This document shows positions 23,187-33,600 of a stretch of 64,000 nt of DNA, piece by piece. The notes beneath the pieces were generated by a model. That model did not search any database, was not told the DNA's origin, and was given only the letters and a program-made list of their open reading frames with translations. This stretch comes from Theristus sp. LFF4_11 (lineage: Eukaryota > Nematoda > Chromadorea > Monhysterida > Xyalidae), in the NCBI GenBank assembly GCA_030248135.1, contig JASANC010001169.1:62001-126000 (forward strand), in the 5' to 3' direction. The first letter of the stretch is position 1. Every line of letters begins with the position of its first letter. The translations under genes and the position numbers were made by a program.

Positions 23187-23911
23187 ATTTATTCCGTTGA
23201 GCTGCGAATATTTTTTGTTTTTGTGTGTGAATCTGCATAAACTAAAATGTGCTGATTTCATCTTGTAAAGTATGGTGTCCAATTCCGATTCGGCTGACAG
23301 ATTGCATGAAAGCAAAACGTACCCAGTCACAAAACGTTTATCTTGTAATCATAAGCAATGAAACGCAACATTCGCATGGTGGATGATCCGTTAAACACGT
23401 GGCGGAAGTACGCAGGGCCGGTTGGAATTTTTCAATTTTTTTTCGCCCGTGACAGATAATATTTTCAAAAACAATAATTTCAAAATATAATTGTGGTTAT
23501 GTCTTCACATTTTTGCGTTTCAGCAAATATAAACAATCAAAAGTAAACTACAAAATCAACTGCAAATCGGCACACGAATTGACGGTAAAACACGATACAC
23601 AAAACCACCGACTACACAAACAGGACTAAAAACTGTGTGTGAACGATGCCAAAAATGACTGATGCTAATTCAAACCTCCAATCATAAAAATCAGTGTAAA
23701 CCAAGCCTAAAGACTTCAGAGATGTGACTAATCTGCGTAGATCCAGCAATGAAAACAACACAAACGTGAGGTGAGCACACAAACAAGCTGACGCGTATTA
23801 GAGAACGAGTTAAGCAACACAAAGTGAAAAAGTGAACATTCATTATCATCCGCGGAATATGAGAAGTGAGCGTCATTATGCACAAGAAAATCACAATCTC
23901 TCTTATCAGCG
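23187..23911. other. Spacer between two minus-strand genes
   Basis: A 725-base AT-rich interval between the PNKD-like gene's stop and the synthetase start. It probably holds the former's 3' UTR and the latter's promoter. At over 700 bases it is longer than the roughly 100-base spacing of a typical nematode operon. Confidence 0.5.
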
Positions 23912-26545
23912 TCACTTTTTCGTCGAGCGAAATTCGTCCTTTCGTTGGCGCAGAATGGCGAGCGCGGCAGCGACACGTGCGCGGGTCGGTTTCTCAGGTG
24001 CGGTCGGACAGCCCGCGGCACCGGCACCGTCCGTCGCGGCAGCGGGCGGCCCGCCGCTTGGCGTGGTGCTTTCCGAGGCGTCGCCTTCCGAATTGGTGAC
24101 ACTTTGCGCGGACGTTTGACTCTTGTCCGTACTGCTGCTGCTGCCAATGCCAGTGTCTTCAGAGGTATCGTGCTTTGTGTCCGTTTCGCTTGGCTGCGGT
24201 GTCTGTTTCGGCGTTTTGTCGAGCAGACGACACAGCAACGCCGGTTGCGTGAGCAGGCGAACGAACGGATTGTACTGTTTCTCTTCAGCAATACTGGATG
24301 GACACTGAAATGGAAGCACTGTGGTGAGCCAGTGCTCTTTGGCAGACAAACCAACACTGCTGCAAAGGTGCATTCATGAATTGGCGGCAGAAATCGCATA
24401 GCCCAGTGCGAAATAGGTCCATTTCATGAACGCAAAAAACTAATCACTGTTCATCGCTAGCTACCGTTGTTTTCCATGAATGCATTAAGCTATGCGTCAC
24501 TTGATACTATTTCATGACTGCACCTCATGAATCCACCAGAATCCCAACATACGGTCGGCATCGCCTCGTCCCTGTGCACTTTGATCCAGTGTCGCTTTTG
24601 TTTCAGCGCTTCGTTGTCCGGCTCAATCGTGTGCGCGAACGTGCAATTCTGCTGTGCGTATTCATGACCGGGCCACAGCAGCGTCTGCTCGTCGAACGAC
24701 AGCAAAAGTTGCAACGAGTCATACAGCTCATCGGCGGTGCCTTCGAATAAACGGCCTGCACATGGAAACGGCTGCGAACATGACAAACAGAGGAACGAGT
24801 GAAAAGTGAAATTGTTACCTTAGCAGACAAGTCAAACTGTGAAATATTTGCAATTTCTGCATTCAGGAATTTGAGCATAGTCTGCTGATTGGCCGCATTG
24901 AGCATTGAACCAATCAGTGAGTGGCACTCAAAAGCAGCTGATTTCCCATGAACTCAGCAGACTGTCGATGATGATGATGATGGACTGAACCGAACTAGCG
25001 ATTGCTAACAAAAGTTGCCGACATCAAGTTTAAAACTGCACCGTTCAAAGTACAGCGACAAGAAAATACACAATCAACCAATTTGTATGGTGGTTCTGTG
25101 CATTTCGGCCTGGCCAACATCATATGCAGAAGAGGGGTGGCCTCATCAGTGATGTGCCCCTAAATCATCACAGCACTGACCAACGCCGCCGACAAATATC
25201 AGATCGCCCGTGAACAGCATCGTCGGCGTCGTCGCCCCAGCGGCGCCGGCAGTGACGTCCGGCAGCACGAAGTCGCCGTCGATCGTGTCGCCGTCGTTCA
25301 CGGCCAGCAGCTCGTACACCAGATGGCCGTGCGTGTGGCCGCGTGCCGCGTGCGCGTTCACGTGCAGACGAGCGCCGAACTTCAACAGCGACGGCTCACC
25401 GAGCGACGGCGACAGAAACTCGGTGACGCCCCACGGTCGATCCGCCGCGCTGCCGTAGATCGGCACCTGCGGGTAGAGGCGGCGCAGCGCCGGGTTCGAC
25501 AGACAGTGGTCCCTGGCGGCAAGAACGCAAGCGGTAAAGTGCAGTGAAGGAATTGGATTCGACACAATGCGTGAGCGACCGCGTAGCGTGGTGGAACGTG
25601 ATGAATCAGCGAATGAAATTATAGGGAATCAGCGTCGTCGTTGATGATCACATGATGCATGCTTTCTGTGCAAAGATTGCTGTGAAGCGGAATTTGGTTT
25701 GCACAGAAAGCACGCATGTACGTGACCACCAACCAATCAGCTGACTCCCTATAATTTAAGAGTTCGACTGCAGTGGGCTGGGCACGCACTACAGAGGTGT
25801 GCTGCAACGTGCACCACATAGCGGCAGAGACAGCCACACCGCCGCACAAGTACGATTACTAAACACCACCAAACCCGTCTGACCAGTGTTTATGGGTGGT
25901 GAGCACGGCAACAAGCGTGGCGTTTTCGTTCGTGATCAACTGCACAATGCGCTCGACGGCATAGCCAGCGTCAACGACCAGCGCCAGTTTCTCAACACGA
26001 TCGATCACCACGTACGCATAGTTGTCGTAGCCGTACGGCACTGCCGTGACGCGCACGTCTGCAATGAAACAACACGGAGGTATGACACATGTTTTCAAAC
26101 CTGTCCCACTGAAATGACGTCATGTGCCGCAAAACATGCGCTTGTCGTTCACCAGACTTTCCGTTTAGCCGATTTCTTCCCATAAACAAATGGTGAATGT
26201 CGAGTCAGTCACACCAAACTGAAATTTTATGCCTGTACTTTGACAAACGAGCGTTTTCAAAGCAAATGACGTCATTTTAGTCCGGACACGTTTGAATAAA
26301 TCCACAATACAACACAACGAGAACGTTGACACGATAAAGCACACGAATCAAATGGAGTTTTAGAGTCGCTGCGTTTTGACCTCGCAAACGTCAAATGCAA
26401 AAAGGGGGTGTTGCCAAACGGATGCGCACTTGCGTAGTTGAACGTTTTCAACTCCGAATGTCCGTTCGGCATTGTGCGATCGGCCTTTTCAAACTGACGT
26501 TTTGTCAACAGGCGCCCGAGACGAGTGCTGACATACAGTTGATAG
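23912..26545 (-). CDS. PNKD-like metallo-beta-lactamase-fold hydrolase (5' end incomplete)
   Basis: Exons: 26545-26430 (upstream part missing), 26058-25884, 25512-25181, 24755-24553 and 24304-23912 (TGA). This glyoxalase II-like family includes PNKD/hydroxyacylglutathione hydrolases acting on glutathione thioesters. The exon 25884/25512 junction falls inside the first metal motif and yields THKHWDH; using a later donor would destroy it. Further ligands appear as GHTHGHLVYE, LFTGDLIF and WPGHEYA. The tail has EEKQYNPF followed by a long Ser/Thr/Pro-rich linker and ends in a basic helix (ILRQRKDEFRSTKK), as in PNKD. The first exon listed (LLTKRQFEKADRTM) resembles the post-membrane segment of long PNKD isoforms, a weaker call. 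The intron at 25513-25883 holds a family A MITE. Confidence 0.88.
25617..25774. mobile_element. Palindromic pogo/Tigger-like MITE, family A, copy 2
   Basis: Starts ATTATAGGGAATCAGC and ends CCCTATAATTTAAGAGTTCGACTG. The inner arms are GCATGCTTTCTGTGCA and TGCACAGAAAGCACGC. Sits in an intron of the PNKD-like gene. Confidence 0.8.
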
Positions 26546-26782
26546 CTGAAAAGTTCGCGTGAAAATGCAGGCGCATCATCGGCAACAATTTCGTAGCGTC
26601 GAGCCCTAGGTTTTTTTTCAAAAAGTCGGTTCTGCAATTTGCAGAAATTTGGTAAAAAATTTCTGCAAATGAAATTTGGTTTCTGCAAATTTCACAAACA
26701 CGACGAAAATGGTTTTTGTGCTTGTTAAATGGCATTTTTTTCGCTCTGAGCATCGTTTCTTAACGATGGGCAGAATTGCAAT

Positions 26783-27446
26783 GTTGTTGTTGTTTGTTGC
26801 CGTGCTGCTGCTGATTATTGTTCCGTCGGCAGACGCAGCGCCTTCGCGACCTGTGCCGGCCGGTCCCACAGGTATCGCGCGACGACGTCCAGCGCTCGAA
26901 TAGGACACGTGAAGATGTGGCGAACGTCTTCGTCAGCGTCGTTGCAGAGTGGGTATCGCGCTGGACATCGGCTGTCTATCTTGTGCTGGTATGACGCCAA
27001 CATCGAGCAGTAGCCCGACCGCAGTTGTGCCAATCGACGCCTCGTGTAGCGTGGCAGTTCGCGCTCAGTCAATGAGATAGGTGGCGCTGGCGCGTTGAGC
27101 ACAGGGTTCGCTGGACACCGCGCAATGACGTCCGCGACAGACGCGCTGTGAACAAAGTTCAGGAGCTGTTGGCGCGTCGGGTGCTGGACGTTGATCGCCT
27201 GGGCGGCCTCGTGATCGAACCTTGACGCCAGCGTGTGTTTCATGGCTCTGTGTCGCGTGGAGACGGACGCCTCGCGATGATACGGATGTGCGTCATCGTA
27301 GCGCGCGCTCGCGAGATATTGTACGCAGAGCATGCGGAGGTGTTCCTCCACCGGCAGCTCGGCGCACTCCGTATGCAAGTGATGGACAGGCGCGGCAGTG
27401 TGGCAACCCGTGGCGACGCGGAGCGCTGCATTCTGCACCCGCTGCT
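26783..27446 (-). mobile_element. 5'-truncated LINE copy with 13-bp target-site duplication
   Basis: This is the last 0.66 kb of the LINE at 51979-55466, inverted relative to it. It covers the C-terminal ORF2 region with the zinc-knuckle-like CPLCNDADEDVRHIFTC equivalent (first Cys followed by Tyr-Pro here), the stop, and the tail CAACAAACAACAACAAC. Perfect direct repeats GCAGAATTGCAAT flank it (26770-26782 and 27447-27459). Roughly 9 of about 206 residues differ from the full element and the frame is still open, so the insertion is young. Truncation at the 5' side is typical of target-primed reverse transcription. Confidence 0.95.
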
Positions 27447-27627
27447 GCAGAATTGCAATCGCCAATTGCATCGTTTTACCGCAGAATTTTTCCAAGATTC
27501 ATCAAAAAACACCAAAACCAAACCAGATTGCCAAACGAAACAAATCACCAATCATTCGTTTCAAATCATTCAACCTTACAACAACACAATCAAAATCACA
27601 TGAAAACCCTCACTGCTCAAATTCCGC

Positions 27628-28030
27628 AATCAAAGCGATGGCTTCGGTCGGTTCGACGTTCGCAGAGGTGCAGTTCACTTTGTTTGGTTTGATTTTGTAT
27701 CGCCTCTTTGTTTTCATCCCCAGATACTGCATGCTTGCCTGCAGTTATACTCGGACCAGGAATTTGAATTCGTTCGCGTTTGACTCGTTTTCATTCGTCA
27801 GCGATACTGTCCTTTCCCGGCAAAATTGATGAATAAAACTGGTGCAGATACAGCAGATCGGCATTTCCGTACGCCAGCAGCTGTTCAGATCCATCCATCT
27901 CATACGGTAGAGATGACAGCCTTGAGAACGCTGTGCGCGTCTTCGAATCGGTTGCTGATATTCTCGACAAGCTCGACGACAAACTTGCGCACCGCACCTC
28001 CGCCAATGTCTTATTTTTGCATCTTTTGCT
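27628..28030 (-). CDS. Unidentified coding-like exons
   Basis: Three minus-strand stretches look coding. About 28010-27905 reads GAVRKFVVELVENISNRFED, with HEAT-repeat character loosely recalling the N-terminal region of symplekin. About 27900-27793 reads LLAYGNADLLYLHQFYSSIL to a stop. About 27690-27628 reads ANVEPTEAIALIAEFEQ to a stop. Splice sites joining them are poor and the order does not give a normal full-length protein, so this may be a gene fragment or a short lineage-specific gene. No function assigned. Confidence 0.3.
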
Positions 28031-28499
28031 GTGTGGATGATGGATCACTTCATTCTAATTCCAAACAGAAAGTCTGACAGCAAACAATAATTTTCGATTT
28101 GATCTGATTCTGTTTTATTTTTCGAATTTGAAATACTCCGATTTTATTTACGAAGGTAACGCAAAACGCCGATCCTTGCGCTGCAGCAACCGCCGAAACA
28201 ACTGTTTTTGACAAAAAACTATTTGAAATTTCTTCCATGTTCATGTGAAACCTCAGTCAAGCGCTGAGCACAAAATGAATATTGCAGAACCAAAGTTTGT
28301 ATGCAAATCTGTTTCTGCAATTTGCAGAAATCTGCTAAAAAAATTCTGCAAACGGTCCAAAATTTCTGCAAAAAACCGACGTTTTTCTGCAAAAAAAACC
28401 AGAGTCGAGCCGGATACGAACCGTCTCAGCTATGTCGTAGGAAATGAGTGTGAAAGTGATTTCACTGAAAACAGCAAATTCTACAATATGAACGAACAA

Positions 28500-28830
28500 C
28501 AAACGTACGCAATTTGGAACGAGTGCTTCTTGAGGCCGTTCATGGCTCTGTTGCCACTGAACACGAATAGCAGCCAGCCAAGTAGCAGAGTGGCGATGAT
28601 CACGAACAACATCGCATTGCCCGCTTCACCCGATCAAATTGAGGCTGGCTGGAAATGACGCCACTGCAGTGTGCAGATCGCAACCATGCACGTGCGACGG
28701 CGTGCTGGAACGTGGTGTGCTTGCCATTTCGCAATCACTGTCGCAGGTTTCCGTGTTGCCGTGCGCACCACAATTCCCCACACCGTTGCTCGGCCATGGT
28801 GCAAACACAGAAAAAAACATTCAATTTGCA
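28500..28830 (-). CDS. Possible small single-pass membrane protein
   Basis: A minus-strand frame around 28620-28520 encodes a strong transmembrane helix (AMLFVIIATLLLGWLLFVF) followed by a polar tail (GNRAMNGLKKHS). A preceding stretch (about 28795-28690) is Cys/Ser/Thr-rich (CGAHGNTETCDSDC). They could join by an AAG acceptor near 28610, a weak site. No family recognised. Confidence 0.3.
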
Positions 28831-30636
28831 ATAATGACCATGTTGTTCAAACGGTCGCATGATCGAGCAACAGAATATGCCACAAAAGTTCAACACTTTG
28901 ACAAACATGAAAGTTCCTCTACTTTTTAAATTTATTCAAGGTCACATCTGTAATAATTTGCATGTTTTCCGACTCTCGGCAATATAACGACACGTGTCAT
29001 CACAAGAGAAGAGCAATGTGCGCACGAGCATGTTCACAGAAAAAAAAACAACAACAGCTGAGAAAAACGCGGACGAATGAAACAATAAAACTGTTGATGG
29101 ACTGTTGCGGGTCGGAAATTAGCTGGCCGCAACTCTTCAGCTCGCGATTGCACAGACGCCCAACAGAACCGATCAAAAAAGTTTCAAATTTCGTTTCAGC
29201 TTTTCAATTTCGATTCAAGTGCAAACGCTACATTTCGTCAGCCACAAATGCTACGTCAGCAGTCGTTGTGCTGCATTGCACAACATTGATGACGTGTCGC
29301 AGTACTGAGGGACAGTTGACACGATTTGACATCGCATCCGATGGAACATAACAATTGAATGTAGGTTATCATTTGAAGCCCGCAGCTGCGCGAGCACTCC
29401 AATGGGCAACATCGTGGCTCGTGTACAACCAATCAGGGCAGCCTATTCAAATGCATCCAATCAGCAGCTTGCACTGTAGCATCTGTTGCCAAAAGCGACA
29501 TCACTAAAAAACAGTGACTTTCCAATCTTGCTGACTAAACGACTAACAAACTATTCGCAATCTAAACCAAATTCGAAAAAAACGAACAACAAAACAACAG
29601 AAATTTTCAACAGCAACGCAGACGCGAACGGCCAAACACCATAAAAGTCAAACTAATATTCATGAACTCCAACAAAACGTGGAAGGCAGCCACAGAACAA
29701 ACAAACGGACCATGATCGAACAGCAAAAAGCACTCGAAAACAGTAGTGTCAGCTGTTGCTGTCGTAAAATGGTGCACACCGCAGTCAATCACTAATGTAC
29801 ATGTTGAATTGTGCAAATTGATTTTTCACATTTTAAGCAATCATAGATCTAACCTTGGCAAAAAACGGTCACCCAACTTTACAAAGTTTCAACCTGTTTC
29901 CCCTTATTGCTACAGAAAGAATAAACTCCTCCTCAATTGGACGCCAACCGCACATAAGAACTGCATGATTTCCGCAACAAAGACACGCTAAAAAAGACAA
30001 GATTTGTTTTTTTTTCAATGAAATACCGTAAGTGGTAGAGATGGGGAGTGAAGGATTTCCACGCAATATTATTTTAAGTTCAATGTGCTAAATACCCAAA
30101 ATATACATCTGTTTGAAAGCTGTCCAATGGGTTTTCTGCAAAAAAAATAAATAACACAAAATATTGTTCACTTTTCAACACGGCGATATGTTGTTGACAA
30201 AATGATCCAATACTAGCCCGTACCTAACCAACAACGTTCTAAATTAGAGCGAAACGTGAAACCATTGAAACACATGCAACAACATGAACATGAATAACTA
30301 TCATCCCCAGGCGAATTGAGACTAGAATGGGTCAAAAGAGCAAAACCGAAAGAGGCCTACGCCCTACTACACCGACTGAATTCTGTGAACTTGGCAGCAA
30401 TATATTCAAAAGCAAAGACAAAACAACAAAAAAAAATGTTCAAGAGCAACAACGGCATGGCATGGTTAGAGTGCACAATCAAGAATGGCAGGATCTGAAC
30501 AAAGTGTGTGCTTGCATGGATTACGTGTTATTGATTGAGTCCGTCCGTTTTGTTAACGACGGCAACAAATCAGTTGTTTTGTTGTTGTTGTGGATTCTAG
30601 GCGATGTTTTCAGCCAGTGCTAACCCAGAAAGCTCA
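28831..30636. other. Gene-free interval
   Basis: AT-rich sequence between the weak membrane-protein candidate and the AIF stop codon. Short ORFs have no protein character. A decayed repeat with CCAATCAG motifs sits near 29425-29470. Confidence 0.45.
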
Positions 30637-33600
30637 TCACGCATCGTCTCCAGGCTCTTCGTGCTTGACGCCGTGCAAATTGAACAGTTTGGCTACCTCT
30701 GCTAAATCGTCGTACTGTTTTCCTTCGCGAAGGATCTGTAAAGTGGCCAGAAAATCGTCAGCTTGCAGTTCAATTCCATAACTTACAATTGTCTTCGACA
30801 GACTGATTTTCGTCCGAATTCCAGAATGATCACCAAAAAAACAATAGAGCAAGCAGCACTTGAGAACGAACTTGTCTAGCAATGGGCATCCGGTTGAACA
30901 CGTTCCATAAGACGATGCCGACGACTTGTTTGTCTTTCAAATAGAACACAACGCCCTTGGAATAGTCTTCGCCCGGTTTCGGGTCTTCCGCCTGAACGGC
31001 GACCGGCATCGTGGTCGGCGCTTTCTGTAAAAAGTAACAAAAAATATGAAGCCTGCACAAATTCTATTGCTATTTTTATAATCAAAAGAAAAAATTTCAA
31101 GTAGGAAAGTATAATTGAAGCACCGCTTCAGCCTCAGAACGAATTCCTTCGTCTTGCATGCTGCCTCGCGGTGTGTCCTCGTCCGAGCCTTTGGCGAACA
31201 CGCCAACCGTCGGCAGGGACGCGTCAATGATGCCGATCGCTTCATAGCCGACGTCCGGGCCAAGATCGGACCTGGATGTGATAGATTATTTATTTATTTG
31301 TTCGCGCGCCGGTTCCGGAACCCCTAAGGTACCCAACTCCGGCGGAAACGGGCAATACTGCCCCGAGCTTAATTTACCCTCGGCTCTGGAGGGAGTAGAC
31401 CATGTCGATGCCCGATGGCAGATGATAGAAAAAAAGTAAAAAATAGTTCAATTCTTCGCTACTGTTTCTTGCTCAAATCTCTGAATCAACAGCAATGAAG
31501 CCGTTGCTCAATTCACGTTGGTTTGAAAACTAAACTGTTCTGTTTCTTAAGTGACGTGCATAATTTTTTTCACCGAACCGGGGAGCCGACCACGAACTCC
31601 AGAATCGAAGCATGCACCACCAACCAACCAGAACATCGACTGGTGGAAGTACGGCTTTCCAGCACCGGTCATGTTTTCGCCAGCGAGCCGCCCGCTCACC
31701 ACGGCGTGATCGTGGTGCTCCACACGACGACGACCGAGTTTGATGTCGTAGAAGCTAGAGCAGTCGCCTGCCTGACAAGGAAATGCTTCGCTTGACAGTG
31801 CTCGATTTCAAAGCTTAACGATGCACGCTTCCAATTTCGACCAGATTTCAAAAGTCTTGAAACGCCTCGAACAACGTACAACAAAACAGTGCCAAGTGAA
31901 GCAACGAACCACCCAGATATCAGAGCGAGCCCTGAGCTCGGCGTCCGCCCGGAAGCCGCCGTGTTCCGTGTCAACTTCGAGGTCGGACGTTTTGGCGAGT
32001 TGCACGTTCGGCTCGATGCCGACTGCTAGCACGACGTGATCCACACTCACCTGAGCAAGGGGTTTTAAAATTGTAAAAGTGCAAACTGTCCGTCTTCTGT
32101 CCACGGGCTCCTATTATACGCCGTTCTCACGTTTGTAGGGCAACGTACCCAACTGCGTTGGTTTGGTTTGTAATTTTGCATTATTTTTGTTCACGTTGTC
32201 CATGCACTTCAGTGCTAAATAAAACTGAACTGAACTGAGCGTTTCGCGAAATAAAATAATTGAACTGAACACAAAAGGTCTGTCTGTTCATCGACTGCGC
32301 AAGCTGCTGTTCTACATCTCTCGAGTGTTGATCAACCCAATTTCGCGCTCACCGATTCGCCGTTGTCCAGTCCCAGCAGCACCTTGTCGTTTGCAAACGA
32401 GACGTTGATGACCGAGACGTTCGGTTTGACGTGTACGCCCTCTTGAAATGATGAAAACATCACAAGCTTAGTGATCTCGTGTACTTGCGGAAGTCAAAAG
32501 GAGAAACTCGTGGTGATTTTAGTTGCTCACCAGCCTGCACTTTGTTCATTGTCCACCTGCATAGATACTCCGGTAGCACACGACCCATGTTGCCTGATTC
32601 AGGGAACAGCTGCACAACGCTGAGGCCTGTGTCTTTCCCTTGGCACAAAAAGCGCAATGTTAAGAAAAGTAACAAGAAGAAATATTTTGAAATTAAAATG
32701 GGATGGAAGGAAGCATGTGAAGAAAACTTAAAAATGTACCTCTTCTGCCGATAGCACATGCAAGCTCCGAGCCAAGGAAACCACCGCCCACAACGGCGAT
32801 TGATTTCAGCTTGCGGGAAATGCCATCAAGCTTTCGGAAGTCTTCGATCTGAGTGCACAATGAATTGGTTGATCATGTGAAACTGTGAATTCACACCCCC
32901 ACAGGTTCAACGATGCCACAGTTTGAGATTTTAAAGTTGTGTTATCAATGGACTGATAAAGCGCGCTTGCAAACACGCCGCAAAATGTTGACATGAACAA
33001 ACAAACAGCAACACAAAAAGGGTGACAACACCACTAACACCACGGTAGACAGACACTCGACTCTTCACGGCGTCGTCTGCAGCGTCAAACACTGGCAGTG
33101 TTTTCGGGGTGCCGCCTGGGTGAAACGGCAGGTTTTTGAAAACGCCGCAGGTTCACGCAAAAAAAAATCACGAAAGAGAAACGACTGTGTAAATTGAAAG
33201 AAAAATTGTTTTTTTTGTCATAAAAACGTCATATTCACCGGTTGCAATGAGGCATTTGTCATACTGTACGACCGAGCCGTCACTGAGGTACGCCAAATGT
33301 TCGTTGACGTCCAGTTTCGTGACGACCAGCCCTCTCGCCACTGCAACCGCACCATGCTCTTTATGCACCAGCTGATCTGGAGTGGTGTAGAATTCGTCCG
33401 CTTCGAAATAAACACTGAAACATTGAAGTAAAAAATGGTGTGCGTTAGACAGAAAACAGAAACTTGTGAAATCCGTTTTCAGCAAACAATCGCCAGCGGG
33501 CATTATACGCTCAATCAGTCAATATTAGCACAACGCATTGAGACCATGATTGTGTGGGAAATGAGTGAATGTGTGAAAACGATGAAAATGTGTGAAAGAC

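Noticed and set aside
25859..25883. Loss of the HxHxDH metal motif (pseudoenzyme) in the PNKD-like gene
   Set aside because: The apparent HKHWSDG is intron read-through; using the earlier in-phase donor restores the usual ligand spacing.
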